A stretch of 64,000 bases of DNA from Vitrella brassicaformis (Eukaryota; Sar; Vitrellaceae). Position numbers and translations under genes: made by a program. A model generated the notes under the pieces. That model ran no database searches. It saw only the letters and a program-made list of their open reading frames with translations, and was not told the origin of the DNA. This document shows positions 32,919 through 43,800 of the stretch, in pieces. The first letter of the stretch is position 1, and every line of letters begins with the position of its first letter. Location: positions 65,764-129,763 of the forward strand of contig CDMY01000281.1 of NCBI GenBank assembly GCA_001179505.1, given 5' to 3'.

Positions 32919-35734
32919 ATGCTTGTCCCGAAGCGTGTGCTGACAACCGAATCGCAATCGACGACTGCAGTGAGCACGGAAGCAACGGAGGCAAGAGAGG
33001 CGGTGGAGTATGACGAGGCGTATCGTGATCCCGAGGCGAGAGCAGGAGGGCAGCTGCAAGATGGCTATGCAGGAAGCGACGACACAGATGATGGGTGAGG
33101 CCGCTGCATGACCGGTGTCAGCTGCTTTTCTTAATTGGCAATGCTCCATCCGTGCCGTTGTGTGAGTTATGCAGCATGGCGCCGTCTGTGATAGGGCGTG
33201 GTAGTGCGTCGTCGCTCGAAGATCTGAAGGATCATGGTGGCGGCACGCCACACGCATCGCTCGCTGACGTGACGCCGCCATGCACGCCGCTGCTCGGCCT
33301 CTCAGTGGCATTCGCCGCTGTCACAGGTAAGCATCACCTGCACCTGATCGTGGTGCTGACTGACCGATGTGCCTCCTGTGTGGCATTCACTTCCTGATTC
33401 CTTCAGGGATTTTGATGGGTTACGATTTCGCCATAGCAGCAGTGGTGCTGCAGCCGATCCAAGAGGACTTCAACTTGTGCAGCGGCCAGTTCACCTGCCG
33501 GGCAAAGGACCTGTTTGTGTCGCTCGTCGGGCCGGGGGCGATCGTCGGCGCCATGTCGGGCGGCAGCATCGCAGATTGGTTCGGCCGCCGTGTGGCCCTC
33601 GCCGCAAGTGACTTTTTCATCATATTGGCCGCCTCCCTCATGGCTTTAGGTACCTGCATCCAACACGTGTGGCGTGTCGCCCATTGCCCATGTGGTGTGT
33701 CTGTCGGTGTGTTGTGCAGGTCAATCGTTTTTTGTGGTGTTGATTGGTCGGTTCTTTGTGGGCATGGGGGCGGGCATCGGGCTGGTCAACTTCTCCACAT
33801 ACACGTCGGAGATATCGCCGCCCAAACGAAGAGGTGCACTCGTCGTCTGCCAGGTGCGACGCGACGCGCCGAGGAATGAGACCACATCTCGTCTGTACGT
33901 CTCTCTATCGATCCATTTTGTCTTGTCTGTGTGTCAGGAGTTGTGTCAGTGAGTCTACGCTCACCCTGGCGTAGATCTCCGCTATGTACTGCGTGCATTG
34001 GCATTGTTATGTCTGTGTCAGATGCATCGGTGCCATTCTTGCTTTCCTGGCTGCCGTCAGTTTGGGGCCCTCCACCGAGCATGCAACCGAGAATGCGTGG
34101 CGGTGGCTGCTGGGTGCTGCAGGGCTGGTGGGCGTCGTGCAGGGGTTCGGTATCCTCCTGCTACCTGAAAGCCCCAGATGGTACGCGTGTGCGCTGGTGG
34201 GTGTGGACCCGCCATTCATCTTGTCTCTCTGTGTTGTCTCAGGCTGATGTTTCGGTATCGCGAGGAACGAGCCAGGGAGGTGATGCGGAAGCTGGGAATG
34301 GGGAGCACAGCCGACATCGACCAACAGGTACTCCGCGCCCCAGCACCCACTTGGCATTGCCAAACAAACACACACACACACGCGACCTTTTCTTCTCTGC
34401 ATTCCATCAGATGGCTGCCATCCGCCGCGAGCGTGACGGCGACAAATTCCTCGACGCGCGTACGGTCAGCTCCAATGGTTCGGATGAGTCGCTCTGCACT
34501 GCCGAGGACGAAACCGCCCACTCCCGGAAGAAGCGGGCGCCCCTGCGCGCCGACGAGGAGGGCGGCTGGGTGAAGAGGGTGGCGCTGCAATGGAGAGAGA
34601 TTCGGGGGCACCGGAAGCAGATGCTCATGGCCGTCGGCTGTGCTGTGGCGGGGGTGAGGCGCACACATACGGGGCGGCTGACGGATGAATGACGTCCGCC
34701 TGTGTGTGCGCGTGACGTTCAGAACCTGACATTCGGTCCTGTGGTGTTTCCGTTGAGTGAGGACATTTTGCGGCTTGCTGGTGTGGGGCCGCTGGGGCGG
34801 TTTTGGGCTGGCCTCGGGATAGGGCTCATGAAGGTGAGATGCGTGTACACTCACTCGACTCGCGCCAGTACCCCCAGGCCCAGAGACAACCACTCTGCAG
34901 TGCACAGTGAGTGTGTGTCGTCGTCTCTTGATTCGTTCAGCTGTTCGGTGTCCTGCTGACGATGAGCACTGTAGATGTGTTTGGCCGACGTCGGCTGCTG
35001 TTTGTGGGCAATCTGGGTACGTGCTGCTGCCATCTGTTGCTCTCGGTGGCCTTCCTGTCTCACGTCCTCTATACGGGCCACTCCATCGACCTCAACGCCT
35101 CCTACACCCATGACCAGCCCGCGGAGCTATTGCCGCCCTCCCTGACGGCTGTGTTGGGGAGCCTGGGGGTGCTGCTGTTCATGCTGGCGTGGAATGTGGG
35201 CTGGGCCAGCATGATCTATGTGGTGGCGAGTGAGCTGCTGCCCAGCCGCATTAGGGGCGTCGGCATGAGCATGGTCGAGGTCACCTTCTGGGTGCTGGCC
35301 TTTGTCAACGGCAACACCATGGAACGGCTTTTCCTCAACATCACGCCACAAGGCAAGTTGGTCGACACACGCGAGTCGAGTCGTGCGCATCTATCTATCT
35401 ATGTCTGTCTGTCTGTGTGCCTTCAGGGACGTTCCTGCTGTATGCGTGTTTGAACGCATTATGTTTTGTGCTGATATGCGTGCTGCCGGAGAACACTGGC
35501 AAGTCACTCGAAGACATCAACGCGGCCCTCTCGCCACACACACGACATCATACAGCAGGAAGCAATGACGGCGATGGCGTCAAGATGGCCTGGCCCGCAC
35601 CGGCCGACCAGCACAACGGCGGCGCTGTTGAGATGGCCCAGAAGGTCGGTCCTGTGTGTGTGGGCAAGAAGGTGCTGCACAAACAGTCCCGTGTGCTCCA
35701 ATACGACATGATGGACGATGAGACCAGCGACTGA
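32919..35734 (+). CDS. Major facilitator superfamily sugar transporter
   Basis: Exons: 32919-33094, 33175-33326, 33407-33649, 33720-33853, 33938-33948, 34022-34180, 34243-34327, 34411-34653, 34723-34833, 34941-35352, 35427-35734; about 677 aa, long for the family because of extended N- and C-terminal tails and a 90-residue central loop. Sugar-porter signatures: GYDFAIAAVVLQPIQEDF (TM1), DWFGRRVALAASD (loop 2-3), RFFVGMGAGIGLV, EISPPKRRGALVVCQEL, LPESPRWLMF, DVFGRRRLLF (loop 8-9), SELLPSRIRGVGMS, and PENTGKSLEDI after TM12. Twelve membrane segments are expected at the plasma or an organelle membrane; substrate is likely a hexose or polyol. Exon 5 is an 11-base microexon, required for frame and exact spacing after CQEL. 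The exon 10/11 intron is GC-AG. Confidence 0.92.
33938..33948 (+). other. 11-base microexon in the sugar transporter
   Basis: Flanked by TGTGTCAG upstream and GTGAGT downstream. Joined to its neighbours it gives VVCQELCQCIGAILAFLAAV, restoring the seven-residue spacing from the conserved Gln to the Gly of TM5 seen across sugar porters. Confidence 0.7.
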
Positions 35735-36376
35735 CTGACCGCTTGAGCGAGGGAGGGAGGGAAGGAAGGAGCGAGGGGTTGTTAGTACGAACGATATATG
35801 TGACGCGTGGCGGCCCTTTTTGGCCCCTCAATTATCTGTATGTCACCGCTGCTCGTGCGAACAACGTCGTGAGAGCGTGCAGTGCTCGCTCACTTTCTGG
35901 ATGCATGTTATGTTGGATGGACTGTCGGACGCATCTGTCTGTTTTGCCGATATATGGCGCAATCAGCCGTCGTGTAAGTGGATCAAGCGTTCATTGCACT
36001 ATAGTCCGCCAGACAGTCAGTCAGTCAGTCAGTTCACGTCATTTCGACTGTATAGGTGTGGATGGGCTGCGCCTCTGCAGCTACGACAAATCACCCAAGG
36101 CACTCAACCCATCGATCGGTCAAGGCCGCTCGCTACACCGCCTCCCTCCGCCCACGATCTAGCTATACACACACACATACACACACCCACATACACACAA
36201 GCAGGCAGGCAGCCACCGGCCAGACATCCGCAGCCAGTCGGCTCAGTCGTCGGCTAATTAGTGCGGTCGCTCATATACAGACGAACAGACAGACAGCCAG
36301 ACGCGCCCATGCATGCACACACAAGAATGAGCCATGGATAAAGGAGAGGCTGCTCGCTCTGGTCTTGCTGCCTCGC
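35735..36376. other. Intergenic between convergent genes
   Basis: Holds CAGT (36013-36030) and CACA (36167-36200) repeats. No gene found. Confidence 0.5.
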
Positions 36377-37663
36377 TCACGCCGCCTTCTGCAAGGACGA
36401 AGAGAGAGAGAGAGAGAGAGATGAGCCTGCCTCTCTCTTGTCTGTGTGGATTGGGTGCTTGGTCATATCTGCAGCATATCTGCAGGCAGGTTACCTACCT
36501 GGACGGGCAGGAAGAGTTTGAATTCGTTGGGGAGCTCGTCTTCGCTGTAGAGGCGGTCGCTGAAGTAGATGCGGCGGATGCGGCAGTTGGCGTGGATCTG
36601 CACACGCAAGGTCTCGATGTAGTTGGTGCCTGACACACACACACACGCACAGGGAGGGGGAGAGCAGCCATTTTGAGTCTGGTGTGACGCGTGGCGGTTT
36701 GGCCGATCGACCGACTAACCGTATGCGCGTCTGGTGAAGTCGGACAGGTTGAACTGGATCTGGTTCCAGCCCTCGTCCAAACGCATGGGCATCGTGCAGA
36801 TGAACGGCTTCACACGGGTGGTCGACTGCACTCACCCAATCACATCACACACGTATGGCACGGCACACACATGAATGGGCCCAGCTGGGGTGCGTCTGTG
36901 TATCTGTGTGTTGTGTGTGCCTGGTAGTTGGATGCGCGGAACCTCCGTCGGATGTTCTTGTCGTCGAGCACCTGAACCTCAAACGTGAAGTACTTCTTCA
37001 GCTGCACACACACGCGAACACACACACACACACACACACGTGTGAGAGCAGCCAGCTGTGCTTGACGCATCCTTCCATCCATCCCCTGTCTGTTGGCTCA
37101 CGCACATTCTTCATGATCATGACAAGGAAGGGCAGCTTGATGCCCAAAGTCTTGTTCGGGTCGGCAGGGCAGGTGATGAAATTCGTAGACACGTTCGTAC
37201 CTGAGAGAGAGAGAGAGAGAGAGAGAGATGTGGTGGTGTGCCTGGCCCGAGCTCCTCCCGCCGCCCACCCATAATCTCGAGGACGCTGGACTGAATGTCC
37301 GAGTCGGTGAGCCGTTTGATGTGCCCATTGCGGACTGAAGGAGGCACGTTGCAAGACAGACAGACACACAAATGAAGCTTGGCGACACTGCAGTGGCCTC
37401 AGTGCGTGTGCCATGCATGCCCACCCTTCTTGTCCCAAATCTGCAGCGGCTTGCTCCTGATGGAAGGAACAACACACACACACGCAGAGGGACAGGCAGA
37501 CAACTGAGCGAGTGCGCGCATGCGCCCGTAAGCATGTTCTGCCGAGTATTTGGCAGCCAAAGCGTCGCCCTCATGTGGCATTTCGCCTCCCTGCCCCATG
37601 TGTGCCTCACCCGACGCTGTAGAGGATGGAGAGGAAGCCCGACTGAAAGGTGTTCTTGAACAT
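36377..37663 (-). CDS. CFAP20: Cilia- and flagella-associated protein 20
   Basis: Exons downward: 37611-37663, 37425-37456, 37269-37334, 37106-37200, 36921-37001, 36720-36825, 36499-36629, 36377-36388; 191 aa, the usual CFAP20 (BUG22, DUF667) length. Nearly every segment is recognisable: [132 protein letters not shown]20 is an inner-junction protein of axonemal doublet microtubules. The last exon is only 12 bases (KAA and stop). The exon 5/6 intron starts with GC (CAG|GCACAC), fixed by conservation of SNYQ|STTRV. Presence suggests the organism makes cilia at some stage. Confidence 0.97.
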
Positions 37664-37888
37664 GGTCGCGACGATGCAGGTACAACGTTGCAGGGGCACT
37701 CTCGAGGACGCTCAGGCCCTTCCAGCCCAGCCCCCTCCCAAGCGAGCTCGCGTCTCTGGGGGCGATGGGGGCGTAAGGTGGAGTGGCGCATGACCAGGTT
37801 GTGCACCCGCTGACCCGAGCCTTTTGTTTCCCCCTCCTTCCAGCCGGTTCGTGTGTCCTGCGCTCGGAGAGCAAGCAGCGACTTTTTC
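37664..37888. promoter_or_regulatory. Shared upstream region of CFAP20 and the TmcB-like gene
   Basis: 225 bases between opposite start codons. No clear motif was found; assignment is by orientation. Confidence 0.4.
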
Positions 37889-40800
37889 ATGTCGAGCAAG
37901 AGCTCGGTGTCTGGGAGGAACACAGGCTTCGTCCTCCCACATGTGGTGAGATTATGACACCACACACAGCCCATTGTGCATGCTTGTGGCCATAACATAC
38001 ACAAATATGCTTGCTGTGAGGACAAGGGTGGGAGGTGGGAGATCAGCTCTGAACTATTGCAGATGACACTGTGTGTGAGTGTGTTGGTTGCAGGCCTGGC
38101 AGGAGGGGCTCTTCGGCGTCCTGTAAGCACGAGACTACTGACACAAGCACACACAACGAACACACTCACAGCGCCAGGACGGCACCATCCACTGCATATG
38201 TCCTACAATGGTCTCTGCAATGGATCTTGCGTTGTGTCGTGCTTCCTATCGTGCAGATATGTGTTGGATTCCGCGCGTGAGACGGCCGATGACGCCACCT
38301 TCCGCCTGACACATGTCTTTTTCAACGTCCTGGCGCTTGTCGTGGACGCAGGGTGCGATACATGTATGGTCCACGCGGCGATTTGCATATCCCTTTCTGC
38401 TGTTTGGATGTGTCCCTCCCTCCCACCAACGCACAGTCAGCTGATTCCGTTGCTGACATCTCCCACCGACGCACGCGTGTTCAAGTGCCGCCAGTTCGAC
38501 CTCTTTAACGTCAAATGCCTCTTCATGCTCATCACCAGCCCGTTCGAGGCGCTCGCCGGAAACAACAAGATCCAGTACACCATCGTGGTTGTATTGCTGA
38601 ACCTGGTGATGGTCGTTGCGCTGGTAAACGGCATCATCGTGGCGCACACATTCCGCACACGGCAGGTCAACCTCATCACGCCGATCGTCATCATCAGGGG
38701 ATTCGTCAGAATACTCGTGTGCGCCAGCAACGCTTATACACACGATCGGACATGGATTGAGAGATTTGATCTGTGTGTGCATATGGGTGGGTCGATCAGC
38801 ACGGTGTTCTTCACGAGTGCGGTGGCTCTGCTTGCTAGCACCGGCTCGTGCGGCTACGTGAGGGAGAATGTCAGGGATTTCAACTGCTTTGGACCGGAAC
38901 ACACCGTCGGTATCCTGCCTGCCCTTATGGGGGAGGGACCTGGCTGCAAAGCAAGGCCGGCGTCACCACCTCTGTCTCTCTTTCTGTCTGTCTGTGTCTC
39001 TGTCCACCTGTGTGTGTGCAGTCTTCATCTGGTCGATGCTGTCTCTTGTGTGGATGATCCCCTTTGCCCTAGCCGTCGCACGTACGCATCAGCAGATAGA
39101 TCAGCCACATATGCCGCGTACATCGATCAGCTCTGTGTGTGTGTGTGTGTTGTCGGCGTGGATGGCCATGCAGTGCTGTACAACAAGTTCGTCCCATTCG
39201 TGTACGACCAGTCGGCGGCGGCCCACGGGCGGAACGAGGTGCTGTTCATGGCCACCAAGGTGCTGGTCAACATCAACTTCATCATCTGCCGCAACGCCAC
39301 CGACTACTGCCGCTACGGCACGGTCATCAACTTCCTCTGCCTCTCGGCCGTCGCCATCGGCTCACTCATGCAGGCGCCATTCCACGTCGGGTCAGTCAGT
39401 CGTCTGTCAATCCATCCATACCCCTCCAAGCGTCCATCTGCATGACGTGGCGTGACGTGGCGTGGCAGGTACACGAATCGGATTCGTCTGGGCAGTCTGT
39501 TTTTCCTGGTGCTGTTCTCGCTGGACCCTTTCATTCCGACGCTGGGCGGCAACCGCAGCCTCATGTTCGGAATGTGCGCCCTCTTCGCCATCTTCGGTCG
39601 GTCGGTCGGTGGGCGGGAAGCCAGAAACACACACACATGGATTGATGGATGGATGGATGGATGTCCGTGTGATGGAGAAGGCTACTCGATATCTCAGGTG
39701 CGCAAGAATCAGTACCAGGAGAAGCTGATATCCGAGATGCACGAGGCCCACAACCATTACTCGTCAGTCAGCCATGCACGACGCACAGCAGCCCGCATCC
39801 ATCCATCCATCCATCATAGCACATCTGTCGACTCCCTGCCTGTTGGCGCTGCAGGGAGACCTACTTGTCCATCCTGACCACAATCATCAACCCCGCCCTC
39901 GCCGGTAGGTACGGCTGTCGATCGACCTCTGTATGGCTGCCTGCACCGACATCATTCAGACACGATCCCCAAGTTCGCGCAGCAGGCGACGTCTCAGGAC
40001 GTCCGTCGTGGCGGCGGCGGCGGGACCTCGCCACGAAGCAAGAAGAAAATCAAAAAGAAACAGGCCAGGACCACAGCCGAGGAGGCGAAGCCCGACCCTT
40101 CACCAATGGCCCTCGTGCCTGTCAGACAAGACGACGCACTGGGTAGGTATCCAAAAAGATGTACACGGATACACGCAGACATGGTCGCTTTGAGTGTCTG
40201 TGTGTCTGTGTGTCTGTCTGTCTGATGTAGCTGCGGGTGCTGGGTCTGAGCGCGGAGCGGCTGACGAGTATCAGAAGCTCGAGGAGCAGATTCAGCACAA
40301 GCTGGCCAGCCGGCACTTTGTCAACTCCGTCAGCGAGAGGCTGCTCTTCGAGACGGACATCGAACTCATACTGAGATACTTCAGGTCCTCGCTGAGCCCG
40401 GCCAGACATGTATATCATGACATTGTACGAATTGCCACTATCATCCATCTGTGCGGTGCGTGCAGAGACAATTGGTCCAACTTCAGTCAGCAGGAGCGGG
40501 ATGTGGCGCACATGGTGATGCTTGAGACCTTCATCGTCATGCTGCAACGGTCGCACTATAAGGCATTCGCACTCATATGGTACGGGTGTCTTGGATTGGG
40601 TGGGTGAGACATTTGGCTGGCACTCTGTGTGTGTGTGGTGTGGTGTGGTGTGGTGTGGTGTGGCAGGTATGCATTGGTGTCAAAGGAATACTTCGGTGAG
40701 ACCGTGTCGATATATGGCTACATCAAGAAGGCCCACGAGACGGCGGGAAAGTGCCAGCTAGACATAAAGTACCTCTGCTTTTTCCTCGAAAAGGAGATCG

Positions 40801-43800
40801 AAGCTACCAGGTACAAATGCGCACCCACCCCCAGAGAGAGAGAAAGAGGGAGAGAGAGGGAGAGAGGGCACACTCTCCGCCGCCCGTCGATGCGCAATGC
40901 AGGCAGTCTCAGTCCATGGGTGGTGACACCAAGATGAACCTCGTGGAGTTGATGACGTATCGCAAATGGCGGCAAGCTGCCAAGATCAACCACATCAAGG
41001 CCCTGCAGTCCCTCAGCCGCTTCTGGAAGGTCATGTCGGCAAGCGACATGTCGCCCGCCGGCCGCTCCAAGGGCACAACCAACGAAATGAAGATACTCAT
41101 CACGGGACTAAGAGCCGTTAGGGCAGCTGGTGAGACGAACGGCAACCAAAACAGTTGCACTCATATTCCTCTCGTCGCGCTCAGATGCGGCCTACAACAC
41201 GCTGATTGCGAAATACCCGAAGAATCCTTCAAACTGGCTGCTGTACACAATGTTTGTGAAGGTGGCTTTGATGGACCGTGCCCGCGCAGCCCAGATGCTG
41301 CAGGAGAAAAAACACGGCGACGACTACCGCGGCGATGCTGCCTCGTCATCACACGCCAGCGGAGAGGTGCACCCGACAGTGAGACACAAGATGCGTTCGC
41401 AGCATTGTTGTGGTGCGTGTGTGTGTGTGTGTTAGGGTGGCACCAGCACTTACGTGAGTCACCGTGAGGAGGTGACCTGCAATCTGGAACAGAGGAAGCT
41501 CTCAGGGCTGAACGTGCTGCACCTTGTCTCGCTTCTCGGGTATGGGATCGAAATGCTGACTGACACGACTGCCTCACGTCTCACATGCCGGTATGGTGTG
41601 TGGCCGGTTGATGTTGGATGCATGTGCTGTGCGTGCAGTTGTGTCTTCTTGTTGGTGATGGCTGGCATCACCCACTGGGTGTCAGAGACGAGAATGGAAT
41701 ACACCTACAGGAAGCTCCAAGACCTGGTGAGCGATCCGGCCATGTGCGCGCATCCATCATCCACACGGGTGATTGGGTGATTGTGTGTTTACAGGACCAC
41801 AACAGTCAGCCACTGACCCAGTGGTTTACACACGTTCACAACCGTAACACGTTTGGGCTGTGTTTACAGGCGTGATGCTCAACCTGTGGACCGAAGTCTG
41901 TATTCAGCTGAATCTGGTCACCATCTACCAAGCCGCCAACCACGACAAGTACCCCTCAGCGTACGGGAAGCTCCTTGAAGCCGACGTAAGCGTACTGATC
42001 CACCAGCAAACAGACACACACACGTTTGTCGTGTGTCCAGCTGATCCTTGCGCGCAAGGCGGAGGAAATCGCGACGTCGTCCAACAGGATCGCCAACTTC
42101 GCCCAGAAGGAAGGCATGGACGACATCTTACTCAAGTATCAGGAGCCCAACCTGAGGATAAGATTCTTCCGCAGCGATCGTAAGCGTGTGTGCGCTCGTC
42201 TGTGCACAATGCACGAATTCGTGCATTGTGCAGAGAGCAGGTATCACCGGGAGTTGTCGTTCCAAGAGATGGTGTCCGAGTACGTTAGTGCTTGCAGAAA
42301 AGTAACGACCGGCCGACCGAAGCGACTCACTTGTTTGCATGTCTGTCTGTCTGTCTGTCTGTGCGTGCACGTATGTGTGGGTGTGTACAGGTGGTCCACG
42401 ATCTCGAGACGGAGGGCCGTGTGTCGCTCGAGTCGCCTGACCTGCGGTTCGTCAGCGAGCAGTGTGCGGGCGAACCCACGGCGGAGCTTCTTACCATCAT
42501 GAGAATGCAGGTTGACCACGTAGGGATCCACAACAAACAAGCAACGCTTCTTTGTGTGGATGAGGGGTAGGGTATCATGCCTTTTGTTTCATCAGGCTCA
42601 GGATGCGCTGCAGACATCGATAAACGTGCTGGGGGCTTGCAATGCCTTCATCATGTTCGTGTCGGTCGCCACGCTGGTGTTCAGCATCTATATCATCTCG
42701 AGGGGCCTGGGCGAGTACGATCGCTGGGCGTCCCTTCCCGTCGTTATGCAGGCAAACAACAAACACACAACCTGCTGTCGCAATCACCGCATCCCTCCTT
42801 GGTGTCTCTGTCCCTCAGATTGCACACACGCTCACTGCTATCGAAAGGAGGAAGCTGCGCAAAGAATTCAGACGGGTCAGTCAGTACTCCATTCTTCCTT
42901 CCAGCATCACCTGGACTGCATGCCTCTCTTTGATGCTTGGTTGATTGTTTGCTTTGCAGGCGGCGAAAGAGCCTGCTTTGCAGGCGGGAGAGGATGACCT
43001 GGCCGAAGTGTTAGAGGAGTGGATCAAACGTGATAGCGTATCGGTACGCCCACACAGCACTGCCGCCCGCTGCACACGTCCATCAATCACAATCACCCCC
43101 TCTTCTGTGTCGGTCTTGTACACAAGAGGCGCAGAAGCACCCTGATGGACGCCGACAAGCTGCCTCAACCCTCCGAGAGCGCACCACCGCCCCCACAGCC
43201 ACTGCAGCAGCCTCCGCCTCCGGCAGATGACGGCTCAGCGCCTCCCCAGTACCCGTCTCCGAACTCCTCTCCACCGCTTCCCGTCTGTCAGGAGAAGATC
43301 ACCCGCAGGGTGACAGGATTCCCCCGCGGACCGGCCGAAGCTGAGGAGGGTGAAGAGGCGGACGAGAAGGACACGGAAAACCAAGGCGATGTCAAAGAGG
43401 AGCCGCAGGGGGAGAGAGTGCAGCAAGAGGAGCCGGAGCACGCTGAGCGGCAGGAGGACCTGAGCCGAAGGCAATCGTTGGACCGCGCCACTGTCATGAA
43501 GGCGATACGGCGGGCATCCGTCACCCACATGTCGTTGTCGGACAAGCGTCAATCGGCGGCTGACTCGCCCCAAATAGTCGTCTCACCCCCTTTGGCTGCA
43601 TCCTTATCTGCTCGCTTCGCTTCATTCCCCGACTCAGCGTCACATGAAGAGGTGGAGGAGGGCGTGGTGACCGCTCGGATCAGGGACAGCCCTCAGATGA
43701 ACAGCGGTACTGAAAAGCTGAAGAAGAAGGTGTCCTTCCACGGCGACTCGCCACGAAAAGGGCTCATGTGCCCACCTGTGGGCACAATTGGCGGTGACAT

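Noticed and set aside
38719-38799. Reading through instead of an 81-base intron in the TmcB-like gene
   Set aside because: The frame is open, but the segment has intron-like TG content and proper GT/AG ends, and splicing gives a smoother hydrophobic segment. Not certain.
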